Assembly (NCBI RefSeq): GCF_030687395.1 | Contig: NZ_CP117430.1 | Span: 372,001-436,000, forward strand | From: Pseudomonas wuhanensis | GTDB taxonomy: Bacteria; Pseudomonadota; Gammaproteobacteria; Pseudomonadales; Pseudomonadaceae | Direction of reading: 5' to 3' | Length of the DNA stretch: 64,000 bases | In this document: positions 8,156 through 17,378 of the stretch, in pieces | How the letters are laid out: every line of letters starts with the position of its first letter | Numbering within the stretch: position 1 is the stretch's first letter | The notes under the pieces: model-generated | Seen by the model: only the letters and a program-made list of their open reading frames with translations | Told to the model about the DNA's origin: nothing | The model's database searches: none | Translations under genes and position numbers: made by a program

Positions 8156-10426
8156 ATGAGCGATTCTCTTCACACCCACAAACCCGAGGCCGGGCACGAT
8201 CACAGCCACAAGCTGCAGCCTGTGCAGAAGCACAGCCATGACGGCCACGGGGATTCCTGCTGTTCCTCCAAAGCAGCAGCGCCGTCGCTGATCAAGTTGA
8301 GCGAGACGCCGACCGCCGGTGCGCGGCTGAGCAGCTTTCGCATCGAGGCAATGGACTGCCCGACCGAGCAGACGCTGATCCAGAACAAACTCGGGAAGCT
8401 TTCGGGTGTGCAGCAACTGGAATTCAACCTGATCAATCGGGTGCTGGGCGTGACCCATGACCTGCCAAGCACCATGCCGATCATCGACGCAATCAAGTCC
8501 CTCGGCATGCACGCCGAGCCGATGGAGCAGGGCGTTGAAGCGCCAGCGTCGAGCCCTGTACCTGCGAAAAAGCCCTGGTGGCCGCTGGCGCTGTCCGGCG
8601 TCGGCGCGCTGGCCGCCGAGTTTATCCACTTCACCGATGCGGCACCAAACTGGGTGGTGGCAGTTATCGCGCTGATCTCGATCCTCAGCGGTGGCCTCAG
8701 CACTTACAAAAAGGGCTGGATCGCCCTGAAAAACCTCAACCTGAACATCAACGCGCTGATGAGCATCGCAGTGACCGGCGCGATCCTGATCGGCCAATGG
8801 CCGGAAGCGGCGATGGTGATGTTTCTGTTCACCGTGGCCGAGTTGATCGAAGCCAGGTCTCTGGACCGGGCGCGCAACGCCATCGGCGGGCTGATGCAGA
8901 TGGCCCCCGAGCAGGCCACGGTGCAGCAGGCCGACGGCAGCTGGGTCGCCCAACCGGTTAAAAACATCGAACTGGGTGCGCGGGTGCGGGTGCGTCCCGG
9001 CGAGCGGATCGGTCTGGACGGCGAAGTGCTGTCCGGCAACTCGACCATCGATCAGGCGCCGATCACCGGTGAAAGCCTGCCGGTGGAGAAAACCATCGGC
9101 GACAAAGTGTTCGCCGGCACCATCAACCAGTCTGGTTCGTTGGAATACACGGTAACCGCGGCGGCGAACAATTCGACCCTGGCGCGGATTATCCACGCTG
9201 TGGAACAGGCTCAGGGGGCACGCGCTCCGACCCAGCGTTTCGTCGACGCCTTCTCGAAAATCTACACCCCGGCGGTGTTCATCCTGGCCCTGGCCGTGGC
9301 AGTGATCCCGCCGCTGTTCATGGATGCGCTGTGGTTCGACTGGATCTACCGGGCGCTGGTGCTGCTGGTAGTCGCCTGCCCGTGCGCGTTGGTGATTTCC
9401 ACCCCGGTGACCATTGTCAGCGGCCTCGCGGCAGCGGCGCGCAAAGGGATCTTGATCAAGGGCGGCGTCTATCTGGAGCACGGCCACAAACTCGATTACC
9501 TGGCCCTCGACAAGACCGGCACCCTCACTCACGGCAAACCGGTGCAGACCGATTATTTGTCCCTCGACCCAACCGCTGATGGAATAGCTCCGGCCATTGC
9601 GGCGGCACTGGCTGGTCGCTCGGATCATCCGGTGTCGCTGGCTATCGCCAATGCGGCAGTTGTGGATAACCAACGCGCACCACTGACTGTGGATAACTTC
9701 GAAGCCCTGGCCGGTCGCGGTGTGCGCGGCGAGATTAACGGTGAGCTCTACCACTTGGGCAACCACCGCTTGGTGGAAGATTTGGGCCTGTGTTCTCCAG
9801 CGCTGGAAGAGAAACTGTTTGCTCTGGAAAAACAGGGCAAGTCGGTGGTGCTGTTGCTCGACAAGTCGGGTCCCTTGGCGCTGTTTGCCGTCGCGGACAC
9901 CGTGAAAGCGTCCAGCCGCGAAGCGATCCGGCAGTTACATGAGCTGGGCATCAAAACCCTGATGCTGACCGGCGACAACGTTCACACTGCCCAAGTCATC
10001 GCCGCCCACGTGGGCATCGATCAGGCACAGGGCGATCTGTTGCCAACCGAGAAGCTGCAAGCCATCGAAGCGCTGTATGCCCAAGGCCATCGGGTCGGGA
10101 TGGTCGGCGACGGCATTAATGACGCCCCGGCACTGGCGCGGGCCGAGATCGGTTTTGCCATGGCGGCCGCCGGGACCGACACCGCCATCGAAACCGCCGA
10201 TGTCGCCCTGATGGACGACGATCTGCGCAAGATCCCGGCCTTCATCAGCCTGTCGCGGCAGACCTCCAATATCCTCAAACAGAACATCGCCCTGGCATTG
10301 GTCATCAAAGCGATCTTTCTTGGGGTAACCTTCGCCGGGATCGCCACCATGTGGATGGCGGTGTTCGCCGACATGGGCGTGAGCCTGTTGGTGGTGTTCA
10401 ATGGTTTGCGCCTGTTGCGTAAATAA
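8156..10426 (+). CDS. cadA: Cadmium/zinc/lead-exporting P1B-type ATPase CadA
   Basis: Pumps Cd2+, Zn2+ or Pb2+ out of the cytoplasm using ATP. The 756-residue protein begins with a His-rich segment (HTHKPEAGHDHSHK) followed by CC, then a heavy-metal-associated domain whose metal motif reads MDCPTEQ rather than the usual GMTCxxC. Next come the membrane helices with the transport motif CPC (408-410), the phosphorylation site DKTGTLT (Asp452) and the hinge GDGINDAPAL. The actuator motif TGES is also present. Expression should be driven by CadR through the promoter upstream. Confidence 0.95.
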   Translation: MSDSLHTHKPEAGHDHSHKLQPVQKHSHDGHGDSCCSSKAAAPSLIKLSETPTAGARLSSFRIEAMDCPTEQTLIQNKLGKLSGVQQLEFNLINRVLGVTHDLPSTMPIIDAIKSLGMHAEPMEQGVEAPASSPVPAKKPWWPLALSGVGALAAEFIHFTDAAPNWVVAVIALISILSGGLSTYKKGWIALKNLNLNINALMSIAVTGAILIGQWPEAAMVMFLFTVAELIEARSLDRARNAIGGLMQMAPEQATVQQADGSWVAQPVKNIELGARVRVRPGERIGLDGEVLSGNSTIDQAPITGESLPVEKTIGDKVFAGTINQSGSLEYTVTAAANNSTLARIIHAVEQAQGARAPTQRFVDAFSKIYTPAVFILALAVAVIPPLFMDALWFDWIYRALVLLVVACPCALVISTPVTIVSGLAAAARKGILIKGGVYLEHGHKLDYLALDKTGTLTHGKPVQTDYLSLDPTADGIAPAIAAALAGRSDHPVSLAIANAAVVDNQRAPLTVDNFEALAGRGVRGEINGELYHLGNHRLVEDLGLCSPALEEKLFALEKQGKSVVLLLDKSGPLALFAVADTVKASSREAIRQLHELGIKTLMLTGDNVHTAQVIAAHVGIDQAQGDLLPTEKLQAIEALYAQGHRVGMVGDGINDAPALARAEIGFAMAAAGTDTAIETADVALMDDDLRKIPAFISLSRQTSNILKQNIALALVIKAIFLGVTFAGIATMWMAVFADMGVSLLVVFNGLRLLRK

Positions 10427-10442
10427 GCGATGAGGAAAGGGT

Positions 10443-11306
10443 GTGCTGAGTGCCGAGCTGAAGGCGTTTTACATGGTTGCCCGGTTGGGCAGCATTACCC
10501 TGGCGGCGAAAAAGCTCGGCCTGAGCCAGCCGACGGTGACGACCCAGATTCGGCATCTGGAAAGCCAGTACTCGGTTGAACTGTTCTATCGTGGCGGTCG
10601 CCGCCTCAGCGTCAGCGACGAAGGCGCGCGGTTGCTGCCGATGGTCAAGGCGCTGTTGCAGCAGGAAGCCGACATCGAGTTTTTCCTGCGCAACAGTGGT
10701 CAGGTCCAGGGCACGTTGCGCATCGCTGCCACGGCGCCGTATTACATTCTCGATCTGGTGAAGACCTTTCGCGAACGTTTGCCGCAGGTGGAGGTGTCGG
10801 TGGAAATTGGCAATTCTCAACAGGTGCTCGAAGCGCTGGAGGATTATCGGGTCGATGTCGCCGCATCTTCACAGTTACTGGACGATGCGCGGCTGATTCG
10901 CCGGGTGCTCGGCAGCGATCCGCTGGTGCTGGCGGTGCACCGCCATCATCCGCTGGCGGTGCATGATCATGTACCGCTCAGTGCATTGGCGGGGCACACC
11001 TTGTTGATGCGTGAATCAGGCTCGACCACCCGGCGTTTGACCGAAGAATTGCTGGCCAGCGCGGGGGTGAGTTTTGGACCGTTGCTGGAGATTGGTAGCC
11101 GTGAGTCGATTCGAGAGGCGGTATTGCGCAACATTGGTATCAGCATCATTGCTCGGCAGGAAGTGCCTCACGATCCGCAATTGCGGGTGCTGACCATCGA
11201 GAATGCGCCGCAGATTCCTGAATATCTGTACTGCCTCAAGGAGCGAAAAGGTGCGCGGCTGCCGGCGGCGTTTCTGGGGTTAGCGCAGGAAATGGCTCCG
11301 GCCTGA
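10443..11306 (+). CDS. LysR-family regulator, likely of the aminophosphonate locus
   Basis: A 287-residue LysR-type regulator with the N-terminal winged helix (LKAFYMVARLGSITLAAKKLGLSQPTVTTQ, split here only by reading) and a C-terminal effector domain. The likely start is GTG at 10443, with gaggaaag just upstream. It begins 16 bp after cadA but faces the phosphonate transporter and catabolic genes, whose relatives elsewhere are commonly preceded by such a regulator, so aminophosphonate sensing is the best guess. Note that it could also be transcribed by read-through from the metal-induced cadA promoter. Confidence 0.85.
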   Translation: MLSAELKAFYMVARLGSITLAAKKLGLSQPTVTTQIRHLESQYSVELFYRGGRRLSVSDEGARLLPMVKALLQQEADIEFFLRNSGQVQGTLRIAATAPYYILDLVKTFRERLPQVEVSVEIGNSQQVLEALEDYRVDVAASSQLLDDARLIRRVLGSDPLVLAVHRHHPLAVHDHVPLSALAGHTLLMRESGSTTRRLTEELLASAGVSFGPLLEIGSRESIREAVLRNIGISIIARQEVPHDPQLRVLTIENAPQIPEYLYCLKERKGARLPAAFLGLAQEMAPA

Positions 11307-11330
11307 AATCTCCATTGCCTGTACTGGCCT

Positions 11331-11426
11331 CATCGCGGGCAAGCCCGCTCCCACAGTGTTTCCGTGGTGTGAACATAATCTGAGTAGCACAACCTGTCCT
11401 TGTGGGAGCGGGCTTGCCCGCGATGG
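11331..11426. repeat. REPIN (two inverted REP palindromes)
   Basis: Standard inverted REP pair between the LysR gene and the transporter operon, which read in the same direction. It separates the regulator transcript from the operon; the remaining 130 bp before the ATPase gene must hold the operon promoter, but I see no convincing -35/-10 pair. Confidence 0.92.
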
Positions 11427-11557
11427 CGTCAGTTCAGTCACAGCATGACTTCAACCCAAATCCCCGAATACCACTATCGGCCGTTTTTGCCTCACTGCCA
11501 CATGACCGACGCATTGCAAACCTAGGATGGCCCTCATCTGCTTGATGAGGCCTGCCC

Positions 11558-12634
11558 ATGAACCACTCGATCGCAACTGCCCTGACCAACCCCGGCGCGC
11601 CGATGAAAGTGCGCGGCGTGCAGAAACGCTTCGGCGCGTTCACCGCGCTGGATAACGTTTCCCTCGACGTGGCGGCCGGTGAACTGGTGTGCCTGTTGGG
11701 GCCGTCGGGCTGTGGCAAAACCACCTTGCTGCGCTGCATCGCCGGCCTTGAGAAACAAGACAGTGGCGAGTTGTACCTCGGCGATCGCGAAGTTTCCCAC
11801 CTGGCACCTCAGGCACGGGACTACGGCATTCTCTTCCAGTCCTACGCGCTGTTCCCCAATCTTAGCGTCGAGGCGAACATCGCCTACGGCCTCGCCGGCA
11901 GTGGTCGCGATGAAGTGCGCCAGCGCGTCGGTCAGATGCTGGAACTGGTCGGCCTGATCGGCAGTGAGAAAAAATACCCTGGCCAGTTATCCGGCGGTCA
12001 GCAGCAACGTGTCGCACTGGCTCGAGCCTTGGCGCCGGCACCGTCCTTGTTGCTGTTGGACGAACCGATGTCGGCGCTCGACGCCCGGGTCCGCGAGCAT
12101 CTGTGCACCGAGTTACGCCAATTGCAGCGCAATCTCGGCATCACCACCCTGATGGTTACCCACAATCAGGACGAAGCCATGCTGATGGCCGACCGCATCG
12201 CCGTGATGAACAACGGCAAGGTCGAGCAGTACGCCACGCCGCAGGAAATCTACGACCGCCCGGCCACACCCTTTGTGGCGGAGTTCGTCGGTCAGGGTAA
12301 CTGGCTGCCATTCCACCGGAGCAGCGACAGTCATGCCCAGGTTGGCGGGATGAACATGCGCCTGGCCGAAGGCAGCGCTAAAACCGCCTCGGGCCGTTTG
12401 TTCTGCCGCCCCGAGGCCATCAACGTCAACCCGTCGGTGCATGAAGAAAACCTGTTCCCGGCGAAGGTTCGCGAGATCACCTTTCTCGGCAACCGCTGCC
12501 GCATGAGCTTCGAACTCGATCAACTGCCGGGCCATGCGCTACTGGCGGAATTGGCACCGGAAGCCATGCCGCGTCTCGGTGCCCAACAGATCATGGTCGC
12601 CTTGCCGCCGCGCAGCCTGCAGGTGTTTGCCTGA
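11558..12634 (+). CDS. phnT: Aminophosphonate ABC transporter, ATP-binding subunit (PhnT type)
   Basis: Energises uptake of 2-aminoethylphosphonate or a related compound at the inner membrane. The 358-residue protein has Walker A GPSGCGKTT, the Q-loop, the ABC signature LSGGQQQRVALARAL, Walker B LLLLDEPMSALD and a C-terminal TOBE-like domain (about 270-358), the layout of spermidine/iron/phosphonate importer ATPases. The stop overlaps the permease start by one base, showing translational coupling. Assignment to phosphonates rests on the whole gene set, especially the PhnZ-like enzyme at the end. Confidence 0.85.
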   Translation: MNHSIATALTNPGAPMKVRGVQKRFGAFTALDNVSLDVAAGELVCLLGPSGCGKTTLLRCIAGLEKQDSGELYLGDREVSHLAPQARDYGILFQSYALFPNLSVEANIAYGLAGSGRDEVRQRVGQMLELVGLIGSEKKYPGQLSGGQQQRVALARALAPAPSLLLLDEPMSALDARVREHLCTELRQLQRNLGITTLMVTHNQDEAMLMADRIAVMNNGKVEQYATPQEIYDRPATPFVAEFVGQGNWLPFHRSSDSHAQVGGMNMRLAEGSAKTASGRLFCRPEAINVNPSVHEENLFPAKVREITFLGNRCRMSFELDQLPGHALLAELAPEAMPRLGAQQIMVALPPRSLQVFA

Positions 12635-14358
12635 TGAGCGCGAACGTCGCGCTGCCGATACCGCACAAGCAGGTTCGGCAGACCTCCCGTGCCGAGATCG
12701 GCGACCGGCTGTTCGTAGTCGGCGGCAAAATCCTGCTGCTGGGATTGCTCGGCGTCGCGGTGTTGATGCCATTGCTGGCGATTTTCTGGCGTGGTTTCAG
12801 CTCCGAAGCTGGACAGGGTGGCGGTCTGATCGCCGCTCGCGAACTGCTGACCAGCGCCAATTTCCACTGGCTGCTGGGCAACAGCCTGAAAGTCTCTCTC
12901 AGCGTCGCGGCCATTGTCGTACCGTTGGCTTATCTGTTTGCCTACGCTCTGCAACGTACGCTGATTCCCGGTAAAGGCATTTGGCGCGGCATGTCGCTAT
13001 TGCCACTAATGGCGCCGTCGATGCTGCCGGGGATCGCTTTGGTTTACCTGTTCGGCAATCAGGGCATGTTGCGCGGTTTGCTCTCGGACAATATCTACGG
13101 CTTCTGGGGCATTGTTCTGGGCGAGGTCATCTACACCTTCCCACACGCCTTGATGATTTTGCTGTCAGCGTTGTCCCTGGCGGACGCGCGACTGTTCGAT
13201 GCTGCTTCAAGCATGGGCGCCAGCCCGGCGAAAGCCTTTCGTAGCATCACCTGGCCGGCGACCCGTCAGGCAGTGTTCGCGGCGTTCTGTCTGGTGTTCA
13301 CCTTGACCATCACCGACTTCGGCGTGCCCGTGGTGGTCGGTGGCGACTACCAAGTGCTGGCGCTGGAAGCTTACAAAGCCGTGGTCGGCCAGCAACAATT
13401 CGGTCGCGGTGCGCTGATCGGCATGGTCTTGCTGCTGCCGGCGCTGTTCAGCTTCGGCGTTGATGCCTGGCTGCGTCGGCGTCACGGCGACTCCATGAGC
13501 GGTCGGGCGCAGGTCTTTCAACCGGCGGCGTCAAAACTGCGGGACGGCTGCTACCTGGCCATCGTGCTGTTGATCTGCGCGGCATTGCTGCTGGTGTTCG
13601 GCATGGCGGTGTACTCGTCGCTGGTGAAATTCTGGCCGTACAACCTGTCGCTGTCGCTCAACCATTACCAGTTCAACGACACGGCGGGCGGCGGCTGGCT
13701 GGCCTACGGCAACAGCGTGAAGATGGCGTTGTGTACGGCGTTGATCGGCAGCGTGCTGATCTTCACCGGTGCTTACCTGATGGAAAAAACCAAGGGCCAG
13801 CGCGGATTGAATCTGACACTGCGCATGCTCAGTTTCGTCCCGATGGCGGTGCCGGGTCTGGTGCTGGGGCTGGGTTACGTCTTCTTCTTCAACCTCAGCG
13901 GCAACCCGTTGCATGTGCTCTACGGGACCATGACCCTGCTGGTGGTCTGCACCATTGCTCACTATTTGACCACTGCGCAAATGACCGCCACCACCGCGCT
14001 GCGCCAACTCGATGCCGAGTTCGAAGCTGCCGCGCTGTCGCTCAAGGCGCCGCTGTACCGGCACTACCTGCGGGTCACCGTGCCGATCTGCCTGCCGGCG
14101 TTGCTGGACATCGTGCGCTACCTGTTCGTCTCGGCCATGACCACCGTCTCGGCGGCGATCTTCCTCTACAGCCCCGACACCATCCTCGCGGCGGTGGCGG
14201 TGCTGAACATGGACGACGCCGGCAACGTCGGCGGCGCGGCGGCGATGTCGACCCTGATTCTGTTCACCTCGGCGGGCGTGTCCCTGCTGCTGGCCTGGGC
14301 CTCGCGCGGTTTGTTGCGTCGCTCCCAGGCCTGGCGGCAGACCGCGCCCGGTCTTTGA
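12634..14358 (+). CDS. Aminophosphonate ABC transporter, double-length permease
   Basis: A 574-residue membrane protein with about twelve hydrophobic segments in two halves (roughly 30-290 and 300-570), each with an EAA-type permease loop: AASSMGASPAKAFRSITWP in the first and EAAALSLKAPLYRHYLRVT in the second. In Salmonella the two permease halves are separate genes (phnU, phnV); here a single chain does both jobs, as in the family called PhnU2. It starts on the last base of the ATPase stop codon. Confidence 0.87.
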   Translation: MSANVALPIPHKQVRQTSRAEIGDRLFVVGGKILLLGLLGVAVLMPLLAIFWRGFSSEAGQGGGLIAARELLTSANFHWLLGNSLKVSLSVAAIVVPLAYLFAYALQRTLIPGKGIWRGMSLLPLMAPSMLPGIALVYLFGNQGMLRGLLSDNIYGFWGIVLGEVIYTFPHALMILLSALSLADARLFDAASSMGASPAKAFRSITWPATRQAVFAAFCLVFTLTITDFGVPVVVGGDYQVLALEAYKAVVGQQQFGRGALIGMVLLLPALFSFGVDAWLRRRHGDSMSGRAQVFQPAASKLRDGCYLAIVLLICAALLLVFGMAVYSSLVKFWPYNLSLSLNHYQFNDTAGGGWLAYGNSVKMALCTALIGSVLIFTGAYLMEKTKGQRGLNLTLRMLSFVPMAVPGLVLGLGYVFFFNLSGNPLHVLYGTMTLLVVCTIAHYLTTAQMTATTALRQLDAEFEAAALSLKAPLYRHYLRVTVPICLPALLDIVRYLFVSAMTTVSAAIFLYSPDTILAAVAVLNMDDAGNVGGAAAMSTLILFTSAGVSLLLAWASRGLLRRSQAWRQTAPGL

Positions 14359-14390
14359 TTCACACCTTCAACTCACACAGGAATTGCACC

Positions 14391-15416
14391 ATGTTCAAGC
14401 CTTTGGCCCTGGCCGCTGCTGTCCTCACCGCTTTCAGCCTGAACGCTTACGCGGCAAAAACCGAGTTGACGGTGTACACCGCCCTCGAAGCCGAACAACT
14501 GAAGACCTACAAAGAGGCCTTTGAAAAGGCCAACCCGGATGTCGAGATCAAATGGGTGCGCGATTCCACCGGCATCATCACCGCCAAGCTCCTGGCCGAA
14601 AAAGCCCGTCCGCAAGCTGACGCAGTTTGGGGGCTGGCAGCGTCGAGCCTGGCGATCCTCGATCAGCAAGGCATGCTGCAAAGCTATGCACCAAAGGACC
14701 TCGGCAAGATCGGCGGCAACTATCGCGACGCCGCTAACCCGCCAGCCTGGGTAGGCATGGACGTCTGGGCGGCGACCATTTGCTTCAACACCGTCGAGGC
14801 CGAAAAGCAGGGTTTGAGCAAACCCGTGAGCTGGCAGGACCTGACCAAGCCTGAGTACAAAGGCAAGATCGTCATGCCCAATCCGGCCTCGTCCGGCACC
14901 GGTTTCCTCGACGTCAGCGCCTGGCTGCAAACCTTCGGCGAGAAGCAGGGCTGGCAGTACATGGACGACTTGCACCAGAACATCGGCCAGTACGTTCACT
15001 CCGGTTCCAAGCCATGCAAACTCGCCGCCGCCGGCGAATTCCCGATCGGTATTTCCTTCGAATACCCGGCCGTTCAGTTGAAGCGCCAGGGTGCGCCGCT
15101 GGACATCATCCTGCCGAAAGAAGGCCTGGGCTGGGAGATCGAAGCCACCGCCGTGATCAAAGGCACACCGCACGAAGACGCGGCGAAGAAGCTGGCTGAC
15201 TTCTCCGCGAGCCCGGCGGCGATGGAGCTCTATAAAGAGAACTTCGCAGTGCTCGCGCAACCGGGTATCGCCAAGCCGCAGACTGAACTGCCGGCCGACT
15301 ACGAGCAGCGTTTGATCAAGAACGACTTTGCCTGGGCGTCGAAGAATCGCGACCAGATCCTGACCGAGTGGCGCAAGCGCTATGACGGTAAGTCCGAGAA
15401 AGTGGCTGCCAAGTAA
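14391..15416 (+). CDS. phnS: Aminophosphonate-binding periplasmic protein (PhnS type)
   Basis: A 341-residue extracellular solute-binding protein of the type 1 iron/phosphonate class. A signal peptide is clear (MFKPLALAAAVLTAFSLNAYA, cleaved before AKTELTVY). The first strand ELTVYTALE and the region KWVRDSTGIITAKLLAEK are typical. The start at 14391 follows the ribosome binding site acaggaa and gives the signal peptide; the same frame is open much further upstream only because it shadows the permease gene. Third gene of the importer set, 32 bp after the permease. Confidence 0.9.
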   Translation: MFKPLALAAAVLTAFSLNAYAAKTELTVYTALEAEQLKTYKEAFEKANPDVEIKWVRDSTGIITAKLLAEKARPQADAVWGLAASSLAILDQQGMLQSYAPKDLGKIGGNYRDAANPPAWVGMDVWAATICFNTVEAEKQGLSKPVSWQDLTKPEYKGKIVMPNPASSGTGFLDVSAWLQTFGEKQGWQYMDDLHQNIGQYVHSGSKPCKLAAAGEFPIGISFEYPAVQLKRQGAPLDIILPKEGLGWEIEATAVIKGTPHEDAAKKLADFSASPAAMELYKENFAVLAQPGIAKPQTELPADYEQRLIKNDFAWASKNRDQILTEWRKRYDGKSEKVAAK

Positions 15417-15439
15417 ATCTTCGTAGGCTGACAGGGCCC

Positions 15440-15512
15440 CATCGCGGGCAAGCCCGCTCCCACAGGGTCTGTGGCGTTCACAAAACCTGTGGGAGCGGGC
15501 TTGCCCGCGATA
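15440..15512. repeat. Compact REPIN inside the phosphonate operon
   Basis: Inverted REP pair with only about 25 bp between the arms, lying between the binding-protein gene and the FAD oxidoreductase gene on the same strand. Hairpins here could stabilise or shorten the upstream message and so set importer and enzyme levels apart. Confidence 0.9.
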
Positions 15513-15540
15513 GCGGTCTCAAATTCAGGGACAAATCCCC

Positions 15541-16674
15541 ATGACACACCACAACGACATGCTAATCGTCGGCGCCGGCATTCTCGGCCTGTCCCACGCC
15601 TATGCTGCTGCCAGACGCGGTCTGAAAGTCACCGTTTTCGAACGCAGCGAAACGCCGCTCGGCGCGTCGGTGCGTAACTTCGGCCAGGCACTGGTCACCG
15701 GCCAGCCACCAGGGCCGATGCTCGAATTGGCCAGGGCCAGCCGCGACATCTGGGGCCAATGGGCAGAACTTGTCGGCCTGCAACTCAAGCGCAACGGCTT
15801 ATACCTGTTCGCCCGCACCGAAGCGGAAGAGCACCTGCTGGAAGCCTTCTGCGCCGGTCGCGCCATGGAGCACGGTTACCGCGTCGAGCTGCTGCGCGGT
15901 GCGGCATTGCGCGATTTATACGGTGGCCAGTTCAGCCATCACCGCGCCGCGTTGCACGGCATGGACGACCAGCAGCTGTATTCCCGCGAAGCGATTCCGG
16001 CGTTGATCGACTACCTGCGTTGCGAGTTGGGCGTCGAGTTTCATTTCTCCACGCTGGTGCGCGACATCGAACCGGGGCGCTTGCACAGCACCGCCGGTAC
16101 CTTCAGCGCCGAGCAGATCATCGTTTGCTCCGGCCACGATTATCAAACCTTGCTGGCCGAGCCGATTGCCGAACTGGATCCGCAAATCTGCCGTCTGCAA
16201 ATGCTCCGCGCCCGCCCGCAGATCAACCTCAACCTGCAACACGCGCTGCTCACCGGTCTGAGTTGCGTGCATTACGGCGCCTTCGCCGATTTGCCGGAAG
16301 CCGCCGCGATACGGGCGCAGATTCTGCGCGACGCACCCCATCTGCATGAAAACGGCATTCACCTGCTGATCAGTCCGACGCCTTACGGTGAATTGATCAT
16401 CGGCGACTCCCACCATTACGGCAGCGATCCATCACCGTTCAATGCCGAGCAGGTGGATGACTGGATGATTGAACTGGCCGAGCAGACGTTGGGCTGCAAG
16501 GTGCAAGTGGTCGAACGCTGGCAGGGCGTCTATGGTTCACGCGGGCCGGGGCCGTTCTCCTTTCTGCGGCCGATGCCAGGTGTGAGCGTGGCGCTGATGC
16601 ACACCGGTGTCGGCATGAGCGTCGGGCCGGCGCTGGCTGAGCGTAACGTCGCGACCTTATTGGGAGACAGTTGA
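15541..16674 (+). CDS. FAD-dependent oxidoreductase of phosphonate loci (TIGR03364 type)
   Basis: A 377-residue DAO-type flavoenzyme. The FAD-binding Rossmann motif is at the start (MLIVGAGILGLSHAYAAARR), followed by VFERSE with the ribose-binding acid, and a C-terminal GVYGSRGPGPF and HTGVGMSVGPALAE block. Members of this family sit beside phosphonate genes and are thought to oxidise an aminophosphonate at the amine, giving an aldehyde and ammonia or methylamine. The gene ends in a TGA that shares bases with the ATG of the HD oxygenase gene, so the two proteins are made together. Confidence 0.85.
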   Translation: MTHHNDMLIVGAGILGLSHAYAAARRGLKVTVFERSETPLGASVRNFGQALVTGQPPGPMLELARASRDIWGQWAELVGLQLKRNGLYLFARTEAEEHLLEAFCAGRAMEHGYRVELLRGAALRDLYGGQFSHHRAALHGMDDQQLYSREAIPALIDYLRCELGVEFHFSTLVRDIEPGRLHSTAGTFSAEQIIVCSGHDYQTLLAEPIAELDPQICRLQMLRARPQINLNLQHALLTGLSCVHYGAFADLPEAAAIRAQILRDAPHLHENGIHLLISPTPYGELIIGDSHHYGSDPSPFNAEQVDDWMIELAEQTLGCKVQVVERWQGVYGSRGPGPFSFLRPMPGVSVALMHTGVGMSVGPALAERNVATLLGDS

Positions 16675-17231
16675 TGGACCACCATGAGCAAGTGATCGCA
16701 AAGGTGTTCGGTCTGTACGAGCGTTTTGGCGACAACGATTACATCGGCGAACCGGTGTCGCAGATCGAGCACATGTCGCAAGCCGCCGAACTGGCGATGG
16801 CCGAGGGCTTCGATGATGAAGTGGTGCTGGCGGCGTTCTTTCACGACATCGGGCACCTCTGCGCCGTGGGTGCCGAGAACATGGGTGGTTTTGGGATCGT
16901 CAGCCACGAGCGACTGGGCGCTGATTATTTACGCCGCGCTGGCTTCAGCGAACGCATGGCGTGGCTGGTGGAATATCACGTGCAGGCCAAGCGTTATCTG
17001 ACGCTCAAAGAGTCTGGGTACTACGAGCGTTTGAGCGAAGCCAGTCGGCGCACGCTTGAGTATCAGGGCGGGGTGATGACGGCTACCGAGGCCGAGGCGT
17101 TCGAGCAGGATCCGTTGTGTGCCGTCAGTTTGCGGATGCGTCAGTGGGATGAGTTGGCCAAGGAGATGTGGGTGCCGGTGATGGATCTGGGCATCTTGAA
17201 GGAAAAGGCGTTGCGGCTGTTGGCAGAGTAA
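16674..17231 (+). CDS. PhnZ-like HD-domain diiron oxygenase
   Basis: PhnZ cuts the C-P bond of (R)-1-hydroxy-2-aminoethylphosphonate with O2, giving glycine and phosphate. This 185-residue protein has the full PhnZ metal set with nearly the same spacing: Tyr23 and Glu26 (YIGE), His33, His57-Asp58 (FHDIGH), His78 (SHERLG), His102 (EYHVQAK) and Asp159 (RQWDE). The Tyr/Glu pair marks the mixed-valent diiron oxygenases rather than HD phosphohydrolases. The ATG overlaps the previous stop codon by one base; a TTG directly before it is a less likely start. See findings for the missing hydroxylase. Confidence 0.9.
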   Translation: MDHHEQVIAKVFGLYERFGDNDYIGEPVSQIEHMSQAAELAMAEGFDDEVVLAAFFHDIGHLCAVGAENMGGFGIVSHERLGADYLRRAGFSERMAWLVEYHVQAKRYLTLKESGYYERLSEASRRTLEYQGGVMTATEAEAFEQDPLCAVSLRMRQWDELAKEMWVPVMDLGILKEKALRLLAE

Positions 17232-17252
17232 AGTTTCACAACCGAGTCGCGC

Positions 17253-17346
17253 CCATCGCGGGCAAGCCCGCTCCCACAGGGATCTTCGGTGTTCATACAA
17301 TTTCTGTATCACCCAAGACCTTGTGGGAGCGGGCTTGCCCGCGATG
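17253..17346. repeat. REPIN (two inverted REP palindromes)
   Basis: Standard inverted REP pair between the convergent PhnZ-like gene and the GTPase gene, with about 45 bp between the arms. Confidence 0.92.
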
Positions 17347-17378
17347 AGGCCAGAGCTGACACCGCAGATTGCGGGTCT

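Noticed and set aside
13731..14390. Upstream extension of the binding-protein frame into the permease gene
   Set aside because: The frame is open there only as a shadow of the permease. The ATG at 14391 has a ribosome binding site and gives a proper signal peptide.
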